Origin: Zhengitettix transpicula
Lineage: Eukaryota; Arthropoda; Insecta; Orthoptera; Tetrigidae
NCBI GenBank assembly: GCA_037074705.1
Contig: CM073593.1
Coordinates: forward strand, 14,389,001 to 14,453,000
Length of the DNA: 64,000 nucleotides
Direction: 5' to 3'
The notes below the pieces were generated by a model. The model was not told the origin of the DNA. It searched no databases and saw only the letters and a list, made by a program, of their open reading frames with translations. Below, piece by piece: positions 11,776-22,110 of the stretch. Within the stretch, counting starts at the first letter, position 1, and each line of letters starts with the position of its first letter. The position numbers and the translations under genes were made by a program.

Positions 11776-12555
11776 CTTTATTAATATTTTATTCTGATAC
11801 TTAGTCCCTGTTTTTTTCTTGACTTATATGGCATAAACTTCCACGTTCATGCGGCGACGTCTGTGATGAGACGCAACGACGCTGTGACGTCTAAGCCACA
11901 GAAGGTCGACCAACAGTAAGATAAACCGGGAGATAACTGATTGCATATTTGAAAACATTCCAATCGTAGATTATTATCTTATTTGGAATACTAGTCCGGT
12001 GAAAGTGATTAGTCTGTCCCCTTGTCAGTTGTTCACAATCGGCAGATATCACTATCGCCGTCTTTGCATCTTTGCAACAACTTTTCAAATCGTTCCAACT
12101 CCCTGTCTGATACCAAGTTGCTGTTATCTAATTCATTACCGTTATACACTTCCTATTCTAATGAAAACCCCGATTACCACTTGACTTCTATGAGCTTCCA
12201 TTTGTAACCTACACTACCAGATTATGCCCGCTGCTCTTAATCGATTTCGGTTTCAAACTTCTCGAGCGCCAATTTGCGATATTCGTAACAAATGACAGAC
12301 GTAATAGTTCGCGGCCACGGCAAAACACAGTTCACACAAAACAAAAACAAAACTTCCTGCGTGATGAATGCAATAACAGCGACGGAGCGGTTGCAAAAAA
12401 CAAGGTGCTGCTGCATGCTTACACGAGCCCCCCCCCCCTCTCCCCCCTAGGAAAAGGGGGTCCTGGGGCCCCGCCTTTTGTGCGTGTGCGTGTGTAGCAG
12501 GCGGCTGACAGGAAATGCATTCTTCTGCTCGTAGCTACCAGGGTGTCGACTCGAG
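11776..12555. other. Non-genic stretch with short frames
   Basis: Several overlapping 60-65-residue frames at 11891-12207 on both strands show no domain. A poly-C/G tract (12428-12475) lies near the end and is listed separately. Confidence 0.3.
12428..12475. repeat. C-run/G-run low-complexity tract, hairpin-capable
   Basis: A run of about 13 C, then TCTCCCCCC, TAGGAAAAGGGGG and TCCTGGGGCCCC. The CCCCCTAGG/GGGGG halves can pair. The C-rich side gives a G-quadruplex-capable sequence on the minus strand. It is followed by a short GTGCGTGTGCGTGTGT microsatellite at 12480-12496. Confidence 0.7.
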
Positions 12556-12740
12556 GGGTGAACGCCATTGTTGACACAATTGCACGTCACCCTGTTACCA
12601 GCTAAACAAGACATTCAGGGAACACACAAAGCCGTGTCTATTGGCCGACAATAACACGTGATTGTCTAATGTCTGAAGACAATGCCACCTTGAAGGAGTT
12701 ACTTCCAACGACGTTCAAAAATATACCATACGATTTGGAT
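12556..12740. promoter_or_regulatory. Candidate cis-regulatory island (SOX-like sites around an E-box)
   Basis: GACAAT (12647-12652), an E-box CACGTG (12655-12660) and ATTGTC (12661-12666) form an almost palindromic cluster. CCATTGTT (12565-12572) and ACAATTG lie upstream. ACAAT/ATTGT is the core recognised by SOX-type HMG proteins. No gene is visible, and function is inferred from motifs alone. Confidence 0.3.
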
Positions 12741-13735
12741 AATCCGCAGTAAATCTTGTGTGGGACTTCCTAAACGCCATTACGAAGCCGGTGAATTCAT
12801 CGGCGCATCAGTATTGTATTTTATATATAACATGGAATTATCACGCACACTGGCTCCAGAAACAAAATTGCATAATCCTATTTATTAAGTTTCGAAATCA
12901 GCAGCATTATATATATTATAAAATTAATTTACGAACTCCCACAAAATTTCGATAATAAGTCAAGAGGCTACGGAAATATAATTCACTCGGGTACGTATTC
13001 TTAGTTTGTCCTGAAAATATTTAACTATATTCATTCACTATTCTAGAAATATGAAACGATAGCGTCTTGAAAGTTTGTACGAAGTAAATTGAAAAACGGC
13101 TGTAGAAATATCGTTTTTCTTATTATTCTTCTTATATTTCCATTTTCCAACCTTGGTTATTAAACAGGCCTTATTTCATTTCAAATTGCGGAATTTTGTG
13201 AGAAGATAAAAACAAAAATCAAAATCGTAGGAGCCTTTACCATGATTACGTCACTACGTCACATTCAACTCATTGGCCGAGCAAGCCCCAATCAGAAACT
13301 ACCACGTCAACCTTTTCATCCAATGTAATGTTACGGCGGAGCAATAAAAATGACTGGAATGATTTCATGTTATGGATTTTACATGTAAATATAACATAAC
13401 GATTTTTTTCCGGTGCGTTTAAGCGTGAGAAACTCAAAATCTGCAGCATATGTTTGAAGTAATTTTCATATTTTATATCTACTTTCTCAGTAATAATGGT
13501 ACGTATAAAATTGCATAGCTGAATAATGATTTAGTTTTGAATCTTCTTTACTCAACCATGGTTAGTAATATTTTATATACCATCGTAGAAAATCAACGGT
13601 GTAGCAGCTACTCTTAAAAAAATCGACATGAAAAGAGTTTTGTATGCTATATGCACAATTTTCAGTATAATTACAAAATATGATTTATATCGGGGCGAAA
13701 ATATCGTTAAAAAATTAAAAGTAATCTACGCTTTA
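12741..13735. other. Non-genic AT-rich stretch
   Basis: I see no supported feature. An AT-biased frame at 12758-12955 has no domain. A short non-AT patch (ACGTCACTACGTCACATTC, about 13245-13265) holds two CGTCA half-sites. Confidence 0.3.
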
Positions 13736-13757
13736 AAGTGCATAAACGTAACCCCAG

Positions 13758-13955
13758 GAGATATTTCGTGTGCTTGTGTGGCATTATTGGTGTGAATTTC
13801 CATATGAAATGCAAGAAGCGGACCATCTATGTCCTTACAAATGTACCGCAAGTTTTATGCCGTCCCAGTTCCACTCTTATCTTCCCTCCGTTTCTCGGTT
13901 TTGCTGGAAATGCGCCAGCACATACCTCTGCATGACCCGAATGTTCATCTTGGAA
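13758..13955 (+). other. Weak candidate internal exon (Cys-rich, followed by GTAAGT)
   Basis: One frame stays open from a possible acceptor (CCCCAG, ending 13757) to a good donor (GGAAG followed by GTAAGTT at about 13955). It encodes about 66 residues, with cysteines in CPYKC and CWKCASTYLC arrangements. The upstream polypyrimidine tract is poor, the same frame has a stop just before the acceptor, and I recognise no family. A chance open frame ending at a chance donor is at least as likely. Confidence 0.15.
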
Positions 13956-14821
13956 GGTAAGTTAAAGTTCCGACGGATGCAGGAGATCTTACGTGGCCTG
14001 ATCTTTGGGAACACATGAAATGTTCTCAAAACGACCTGGAATAAATGCATATAAAATTGACAGCACGCACGAGCGCAAATGTTTCCACGTACTGGGGGAA
14101 GTCAGGTCGACCAATATTGCAAGAGGAACGATGCTTTCAATATTCGTAAAGAGAGGGGTCTCGAAATTTATCTTTCTAAGAAACAAATATAAAACACAAC
14201 TGCAGAATAATTGAGGTAGAACTGGTCGAGTTGTTGCTATTAGTTAACCAAATTCAGATTCTTGATACAGCCGTTAATAGCTATTATAACCAAAACATAT
14301 TTTCATATTAAATTAAATTCATATAAAAATACACTATAAAGCTTAAATAACCAGTACAATTTTTTTCTCCGTCCATCTTCTAAAAATGAAATATTCTGAA
14401 ACTTTTCCGTTTCAAATAAGTCATTTGTTCATTAAATACAAGACTTGTACAGTACGAGACTACAAAATAATTTTCAGAAATAACCTTAAATAATTTAATC
14501 ATTTATTTATAAAATTATATTACGTATTCCATCAGACTACATATTGACTATTAAACTCAAATAAATTAACAATAATGGAGTCTTCCAAAGAATTGAATCT
14601 TTATTTATGGCTCAAATGTTACCAATTTCTCATCTATATGACGGATAATTAACTGGTGTTGAAGATTATCTTATAATACAACTGCGATGAACTTTAATAT
14701 TTTCAGTCCTCTTGCCAATATTTAAATAATTGTTTTTACTCTACAAATAAAATGTAAAATTTTACTTTTAGTAGATGATCGTAAATTAATTAACATGTTT
14801 AAAACACCGCCCTATTACAAA

Positions 14822-14900
14822 GAAAAAAATTGTTATCAAATTTAAAACAATATTTAACAAACAGAACGTTTCATCCCTGATTCGGACCTCTTCAGGTGTA
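14822..14900 (-). repeat. Solo hairpin module (CTGAAGA...GAAACGTT type)
   Basis: Read on the minus strand: CACCTGAAGAGGTCCGAATC, then AGGGATGAAACGTTCTG. The module order (CTGAAGA, short weak stem GTCC/GGAT, GAAACGTT) matches the copies at 11.6, 32.8, 44.5, 45.5 and 49.6 kb. No inverted partner is found nearby. Confidence 0.55.
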
Positions 14901-17500
14901 CAATTACAATTTAATTAAATTATAGTTTATTATAAGAAAATTTAGATTAACAGATTACTAACGTGCGGTTTTCACACACGTTATGACTGGTGCTTTAAAC
15001 ATTTATTTTAAAAGACGTCATATTATTATAATTAAAATGTTTATTTAATCATTGACGGAAAGGTACGTCCCACTTATGTTGGTCTGTTTTTTGACGTCAT
15101 TTGATTGATATTTTTCCGGGCGATTTGCGACAGAGATTTATGTCAATCTTTGAACTTCCGGTCCTCGTTCTCAGATTTCTAGCGCCCTCAGGAACTCGGC
15201 GATACTGCAAAGTTTGAGTCCAAGAATTAAATTTCAATCCGGAGCGCTAATAGAATTTTGGTTTGTGAATGAAACGAATTTTGATGTTTTCCTTTTGACA
15301 GGCTTTCCCCATATTAATACCTGACGTCCGCTGACTGATTCTGGGCTCGGAGTAAGAAAGTCCTTAAAAATTTAAACTGGCCCACCTGCGCCGCCGGCTG
15401 TTCTTCATCGCGTCCAATAAAGTCGGTACATTATTGATGCGTGACGTGTATCCCACCAATACAGGGTCACAACAGATGGCCAGAATTGCGATCCCGCAAA
15501 TCTGCGTGCAAGAGTGGACGTAGTTTGGCATCTTTCACGAACACCTGTTACAAGAGGGGGCGAAAAGCCGAGGGGATCCCCGCCATTATCGCTGAGCACG
15601 TAACTTTGTACGGTATCAATTACACACCAATAATACCAGTCATCCTTAGACAAATGAATTTTAAAAATCTATTTCATTATCGTTCTGACGTACTCCTATA
15701 AAAAATTTACACTTTTAAAAGCCATTAATAACATCTCTCTTAGCTCAATACCAGTAGTAAACTTAAATTGTAGTTCATTAAGGCACATTTTAATTTTTTG
15801 ATTAATTTCAGAGTATGTGAGGCTCAGGTTTTCCGCAAAAGACAGAATGTACCTGAAATGGGGCTCGTTCTTGTACATCAGAATGGACATTACAACAATT
15901 AGGGTCTGAAAATGTTATTTACTTTTAAAAAAATGAAAGAATAAAGGCAAAATATTCTATTTAAAGCCTATTAAACATGGTAGGTATGTATCTTCACTTC
16001 TTGCCACTGAAGCTGGTATTTGAGACCTTACAGTTCTATAAAATTTAATTTTTCATTTGGAAACATAGAAAATAATGATTATGATCCAGTCGTGCTGCGA
16101 ATGACAGAAGCTGTATGAAATAACCGTGGAATGTCCATGTGGTAATAACCTCCTACGGTTTTCCACTAAACGATCATACGTGAATATTAAAGCTCATGGG
16201 CGAACGTTTCTTACGTATTTGTGGCGTAGCGCATGCGTCCAATGTTTAGCCATTACAAGCAGGGAGACTGGTATGGGGAGCAAATTGAGCTCGATGACAA
16301 ACGCGAAGCAATATTGCGCGAAAATTTCACCACCGCGCCGCGCCGGCTGCAACGCAGTCAGACAGTAACACATGCAACGTGATAGATGACAAAGCTGTCC
16401 GTGGTTTGGCTCCCATAGTTGCGGTGCGTCTTGCTTCATTCCAAACAGAAAACCGAATCGCGCTGGTCACGCTCACTGGATCAATGTATTTCAGCCAACT
16501 AACGAGCCCGTTTGATTTGAACCACACTTTTCGCTCAGCTTTGTCCATCGTCTAGGATTTTCTCCTTTATGTATAATTTATTTGCGTATTAAATCCAGAC
16601 TTTCTGGAAAAGTATGGCAGTGGTTCTAGCGTTAAGTGGAAAGTGATCATTTAAAGTCTTTATTTCTCTTGCCAACTTACTAGATTGGTAAATATATTTT
16701 TTCCATTGAATTATACTAAATAGCAAAGGTTGAAAGCTTGGCAAGTTAGAACTTAACCAGGTGCTAGGGTATCGGTTGGAAGTTTAGGAAGAAGAACGTA
16801 GCGATGGTCATCTGGTTTTTACCTGAGGGCTGTTCCGTGAGAACGCGACGTCTCTATTAATATAAAATTTCATAAATCACGTGAATGCCTGGGGCCACTA
16901 ATAAAGTAAATGTTTTTAAAATCAATTTTATTCAGTCCAAACATTTTTTTCCGGTCATTGATGTATTTAAATACATTAGATGTCATCAGCCACGTTGGAG
17001 AGATTACATATTTATTTTACATTATCTGAAATATTCTTGGAACACAGGCCAATGATAATCCAATTTTTTTAAAAAATTACAGACTAAAGAGCTTAGTACT
17101 CATACCGAAAGCTTTTTTGCCAAACAAATGCTTCGATTATTATAACGTTTTATTTCCTGTAACCGATATAAAAACTTAATTGATATTAAACAGTTAAAAA
17201 ACAACATCTTCCCTTCATTACATATATAATTTAGGAACCTCTTAGATGAAGTCTAACAGAATTTTAAACTCGAGACAGCTGATTTTAAACTGCTGTTAAA
17301 TCCTAGATCTTAGACATTATCGCTGAAATATTCGTAAATATTTATGCGGGTTATTTAAAATAAATGTATAATTTTTAAAATTAAGCTTAAAATTAATTTT
17401 GATTTAACATTTCCTACAATCATAAGATAATATTTTGCATTGTACAACTATTTTCTTATTAGTGTAGCAGTTTTTATGTGATCAAAATGTTGGATTTCCA
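14901..17500. other. Non-genic stretch, mixed composition
   Basis: Short frames at 15405-15701 and 16126-16548 lie on both strands over GC-richer DNA (15380-15600 and 16190-16560). None shows a recognisable domain. Those two intervals could be decayed transposons or regulatory DNA. Nothing else stands out. Confidence 0.3.
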
Positions 17501-17670
17501 TAGGTTAAGCAGGGTACAAAAATACGCGGGTGAACGTCTTTTAATCTTAGACTCCTCTAAGAGACTGGTATCGGGATGAAAGTCAAAGCTAGAGTGCCGA
17601 TTATGATAGCACTTAATTGCTAGCCACTCTGACGCCCTCTACTCAACTTTGGTATTCCTGAATGTTAATG

Positions 17671-17698
17671 TCCTTGTTTCTTTTTTTTCCAGGTGAGT
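17671..17698 (+). promoter_or_regulatory. Candidate recursive splice site (ratchet point)
   Basis: TCCTTGTTTC, eight T and CCAG end at 17692, and GTGAGT begins at 17693. This is a strong polypyrimidine tract plus YAG directly abutting a near-consensus 5' splice site, with no exon between. That juxtaposition defines zero-length-exon ratchet points known from long insect introns. A possible branch point (TGTTAATG) lies about 25 bp upstream. If real, the window sits in a long plus-strand intron. A chance match is possible. Confidence 0.4.
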
Positions 17699-17938
17699 TA
17701 TCAGAAATTCTGTACGTAAGCTGGTGGCAAATATAACCGATCGTTACCAGTTATGAGGTATGTGACTAGTATTTTTCTTTGTAAATAAGAAGCATAGAAA
17801 AAATTCGAAATTATTTTGTAATTTAAAATTTGACCTCATGATGTATGAAATTCGTCTCTCTTCCCATTCATATTGATAAATCTTTTTTTCTGTGGCAGAC
17901 GGGACGGAGAAAAATTATTATAAATACTTGAATTACAT

Positions 17939-17951
17939 TCTTTATCATTGA
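17939..17951. repeat. Left target-site duplication of family A copy 2
   Basis: TCTTTATCATTGA is repeated exactly at 18490-18502 on the far side of the element. Confidence 0.85.
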
Positions 17952-18489
17952 GGAACTAGAAAAGCCTACGAGAAGATTCTCTCGCAGGCAGAACCTTTTA
18001 GGAGAGATACGAAGGGGCTACCTTTGGGGATGCCTTTTCCTCTCCGTTTTTGAACTAAGGTTCCCACAAGCCGAGGCACCTCGGCCTGTTTTGAGAGGTG
18101 TATGTTCCGGGGTCGCAGACCTTGGGCATACTGTAAGAGTTGTTCGCTATTCCCATTGGAATAGTCGGCCAGCTGCCTCCTAAACTGGTCGAGACATGGA
18201 GAATGGAATGCTGCGTCCCCACAGCAAACTCCTCTTCCGCTATCGGAAGGGCGTGGGACAAGTACCCAATGCCCGACCTACCTGATGCAGGTTTTCCTAG
18301 GGGTTTCCCTGCATTTCTTTAGGCGAATGCCAGATAGGATCCTTAAAATATAGCCCGGGGGCCCTAGTTACCCCTTGGCTACCTTCCTCTACTCTTCCGC
18401 ATCCCCCCTTTCAAATCCCTTCCTATGCTATTAAAGGGGAGTTGCCCAAAGTGGATTACCCTCATGTAGCCTGTTGCCCTAAAAAAAAA
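17952..18489 (+). mobile_element. Retroposon family A, copy 2 (sense strand, with A9 tail)
   Basis: This is the reverse-orientation relative of 8219-8751 and fixes the sense direction, since the element ends CCTGTTGCCCT plus nine A directly before the 13-bp target-site duplication. It is near full length and aligns along its entire extent with copies 1 and 3. The hairpin near its start is altered (CTACGAG...CTCTCGCAG). It carries no transposition enzyme and must have been mobilised in trans, presumably by a LINE. The recursive-splice-like site lies just upstream, outside the element. Confidence 0.9.
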
Positions 18490-18502
18490 TCTTTATCATT
18501 GA
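18490..18502. repeat. Right target-site duplication of family A copy 2
   Basis: Second exact copy of TCTTTATCATTGA, right after the A9 tail. Confidence 0.85.
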
Positions 18503-19555
18503 CCTGTCAATACAAGAAAATATTAATAACAACATATCCAGAAAGAAGTAAAGTCAGAAATGTCTGTAAAAGTTCAAAATAAAAATTAATTTTTTCCATA
18601 AATTTGCAAGGTACTACCTTTTCGTACATTTCCGATCGTATGAGAAAATCTTAATGTTGCAGTTAATTAAATTGTTTAGTGAATGGTGCTTTGAGTTTTT
18701 TTATACGACGCAATACCTGACGAGGATTTTCCTGATCCAGCGATAGAGCCTTTAAGTCGTGAGCCTTAACAGCACACAAAAAGGAAACGTATGGATTAAG
18801 AGAGAAGGTTCCACGCGCTCGATAACCGATAAAATTGCTCAACGCGAATGGGATTGAACCCGTGACTTATGGCTTAAGACTGTGGCAAGATCCCCGAGGG
18901 ATCAGTAAATTCTTTGCCTCACGTTTATGGATTAACTCTCTTCGTTATTCATTATATTATCTCACTTGGAACAATCTCACGTTTTAAGAATTTTCTTATT
19001 TTGAATTGCTTGATATTAAAAATTAATTTCAACAGTTTAGTAAATGTTGTTACTTGTGAGATACGGAGAAAATGTGGATCGATTCAGTAAATGTGTAGAA
19101 GCTCATAGAGTGTGACAGCTGAGTTTGAGAGGAAGCCGCATTATTAGGAATATCTGAATTGCAATCAGCACATCTTATGGTTGGCTGGAAGATTTCGTCG
19201 TCTTTCTTTCTGTCTCCGACAAACTTTCTCCTGCGCAAGAGAAACAACTAAAGGACGAACGTCAACAGATATTGGATGGCTTTGAGTGTGTGGAGGGAGT
19301 GGAACGGGAGCAATAAGAGAGACCGGGATATCCGGTAAGAAAGAGAAAACACAGGAAAGAATTGCAGCAAACTTTAATAACAACTTTGTCAAAATATTGA
19401 CCTGGAGTGTCCTACAAACAGTCTGCCATATAGTTCGCCAGGGTTAATATATATATTTTTAGTCCATTCTCCGTCCTTCCCTCCGCCTCGTCATTGTAGA
19501 GGAAAGGACGAGTGGAGATTGGTACTGTATAATGAACCCTGTATAGTCACTGGCG
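18503..19555. other. Non-genic stretch; isolated B-box-like site
   Basis: GATTGAACCCG at about 18852-18862 is the complement of a B-box-like sequence (CGGGTTCAATC), so a decayed tRNA-type SINE on the minus strand is possible. No A box is recognisable. The overlapping minus-strand frames at 19050-19392 show no domain. Confidence 0.3.
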
Positions 19556-19780
19556 TCGGAGGTTAGACAGGGAGATCATCTCTGGAGGGTTATTATGTAC
19601 CCTCTGGCCGTGTCTCCAAGACAAGTTGGCCCATGCATATGCAAAGGATTAACTAACTCGTAGTCTCGTGGCATCAACCTCGGCAGCCTCAGACCAACAT
19701 CCTTCGTGATTCTAGTTTCCTTATCGGCTGCCCCAGTTGTCGGAGCTGCTTAAACAACTTGACATCTCAGCACATCGCAG
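19556..19780. promoter_or_regulatory. Candidate cis-regulatory island (POU-octamer-like plus GGATTA)
   Basis: ATGCATATGCAAAGG at 19633-19647 contains an octamer-like POU site (ATGCAAAG). It overlaps GGATTA, a homeodomain-type core, inside a GC-richer, non-coding block. Function is inferred from motif grammar only. Confidence 0.28.
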
Positions 19781-20174
19781 GTGGAAGCTCTCTCCTTTTT
19801 GTCTTAATTTAAGTAAACAAATTTAAGATAAGTAACGCCAGAGAAAGAATATGTTAAAACAACGTACATTTAATGAAAATTCTTGTAAATGTATCAAATT
19901 TAAAAAACAATGTGCCAAATTATAAAATATCGAAATAGTAGCATAAAATGAGCCTGATAGTCTACGAACAACCTTTAAATTCAGATCTAACGGAAAACGA
20001 AATTATTTGTTGGCTTACACTTGTTTGGAAACATATTGTATATCATCCGAATGTTCATACGTGAACTGCATTTGTGTATTTCCTCTAAAATGATATTTAC
20101 ACGCAATTTTGTCATAATGGAAAATCATAAAGTACTCACTGAACGTGAGCGATAATATGGCTGCATTTATTTCT

Positions 20175-20880
20175 CACTAGCTAAGTGCCCGGCGTTGCCC
20201 TTGTATTTATTTATATAAACCCGAAAAAAAATTAATTCTATATCAATCTTTATAAATCAAGAAGTGTTTTAACCGAAATCTAAATTATCCTAGTTCCGTA
20301 CATAGTTTCGACCTATAGTGCATTGAAAAGCATTGAATTTTATTGCATCAATCCCAACAAACACACCTTCGAATTTCTTCTTAAATGTTGCAGGATATAA
20401 TTGTCCCTTAGTCTTCAGCCATTACAAAAGATTAAATTGATGAAATTTTTAGCTAAATTTATAATTTAAACTAATATGGCGTGAAAATTAACTTACATTT
20501 TCCGCAAGGATTGTAAAGTATTTCGTATTGTTTTTTTGATCATCATTCGATGGAGTATTGCTGGGTAAAATTATACTTTTTAGTCAATGGAATATTTGTG
20601 CTTTATTTCATTACGGAAAAGAACTATTTCCTTTGTTCGTCGCGTAGTAAAGTCTGTCTTTCGCGTGACGTGATGGTCTCTTGGCGCGCAGTAATTTACC
20701 TCAAAATTATCTTTTTTTTTTAAATATAATTTTTACATCTTTATGCTACAGGTTTCTCACCACCAACGGTACAGTTTCACGTCGTTTGAAGAATATGTGT
20801 ACCAATTTTTGTTACAATCTTTCCACGAGTTTAAATTTGTATAGAAATTAACGTAAATACTTACAAATTAACATATTTTT
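20175..20880 (-). repeat. Interspersed repeat, family F, copy 1
   Basis: It is the reverse-orientation counterpart of 48020-48690. Shared landmarks (read on this plus strand) include GTGCCCGGCGTTGCCC, TTTATTGCATCAATCC, GCAGGATATAATTGTCCC, ATTAAATTGATGAAAT, AAATTAACTTACATTTT, GGTTTCTCACC and GAATATGTGTACCAATTTTT. At about 0.7 kb with no coding capacity, it is probably a non-autonomous element. The GTGCCCGGCG end also appears at the start of the tandem array at 50.77 kb. Confidence 0.8.
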
Positions 20881-21284
20881 TTATTATACAGATTAACGTC
20901 ATTAAAGAATCAGTAATACATATTTTAAAATATTAAAAGTAGAGATCGAATAAATAACTTTTAGTTTAGTATATCACATTTACAGAATTCCTTCTCTTCC
21001 AGCTACTAGAAACAAATGACTTTCTCTTACTGGCAGTAACAAAACTCGTCAGAAAAATTTCATGACTGGATTCCTCATATTGAACGAAGAAAAAAAATAC
21101 ATAATTACAGATTTATCTGAACTTTTATGAATGTTAGTGCATGCATGACAACATGCCTTAGTTTCTGGACTGAAATGCGAGACTGTGGACACAATTGTTA
21201 CACGACGAAACATGTTTCGAATACAATTGGTGTTGACCTTTAGTGATATCTGATTTATTTGTGGCTGTCAGACATTTTTGAAAC

Positions 21285-21450
21285 TTAAAGCGAAGAAGAA
21301 CAAGTGGCTGTATTTAGTCTAAAAGAGGTCACTTTGAATATTTCATCTGGCGCTCCAACTAGTCAGTTGGTCGTCACACAAACCGATCAGATACGTACGT
21401 TAGGATATGCATTATGCATTTCCGGATTCATGTTGTAATACACTCTGTAT
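21285..21450 (+). repeat. Interspersed repeat, family C, copy 2
   Basis: Matches 61-330 in order, with the shared blocks AAAGAGGTCACTTTGA, CAACTAGTCAGTTGG, ACCGATCAGATACG, TTATGCATTTCCGG and ACACTCTGTATA. It is shorter than copy 1 by an internal deletion. Confidence 0.6.
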
Positions 21451-21874
21451 AAAATATTTAAAAAAATTATTTTATCGTTTTCATAGAAAGTTATGTATCA
21501 TTTGGCAGTAGTTGTTGAATTTCCTTAATATCTCATATAACACATATTTTTGTACGATGGAATATTAATTATATTTCGACTGAAGAAGTAAATGGTACAA
21601 TTTTTATTACATTTCAAGACTAGTTACAAAATAAAATCATAAACAAGGAACTTTTTGAGCTATGATTAGTATAAATATTTATATAAACGGGCAATTAAAT
21701 TCCCTTGACCAAGTCAAAGTAATTTCTTGAAGAGTGTGCAGTTTTCTTCCATTAACGATTACTCAAGCACATGGGTGAAATAAATATCTCGTCGCTTTTT
21801 GGTCGCGAAAGACATTGGAGTTCGTTATTGACGTGTTACATATGTATGCGCTACACGAGGCGAGGCGGACTCAT

Positions 21875-22110
21875 TAATCTTAATTCTTGACGTAAGTGGC
21901 CCTGCTTCTGACGTCAAGTAAATGTTAAGACTGCCAGAAAATTTTCAATGCAGCTGTTTCAATGTCGAACCGTGGGAGGCGATCTGCATCGCGGTGGTCC
22001 TGCTGCAGAGTCCCCGCCTATTTGTCAAGAACCTTACGAGCACTTAAGCCAACCAGCACTTGCCTGTCCCGTCTTATGATGATATCATTATCATAGCTGG
22101 ACCAGAAGGT
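21875..22110. promoter_or_regulatory. Candidate cis-regulatory island (paired CRE-like sites)
   Basis: TGACGTAA (21888-21895) and the perfect CRE TGACGTCA (21909-21916) lie 21 bp apart, two helical turns. TCATTAATCTTAATTC lies just before them. The palindrome ATGATATCAT follows near 22079-22088. Non-coding; function is inferred. Confidence 0.28.
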
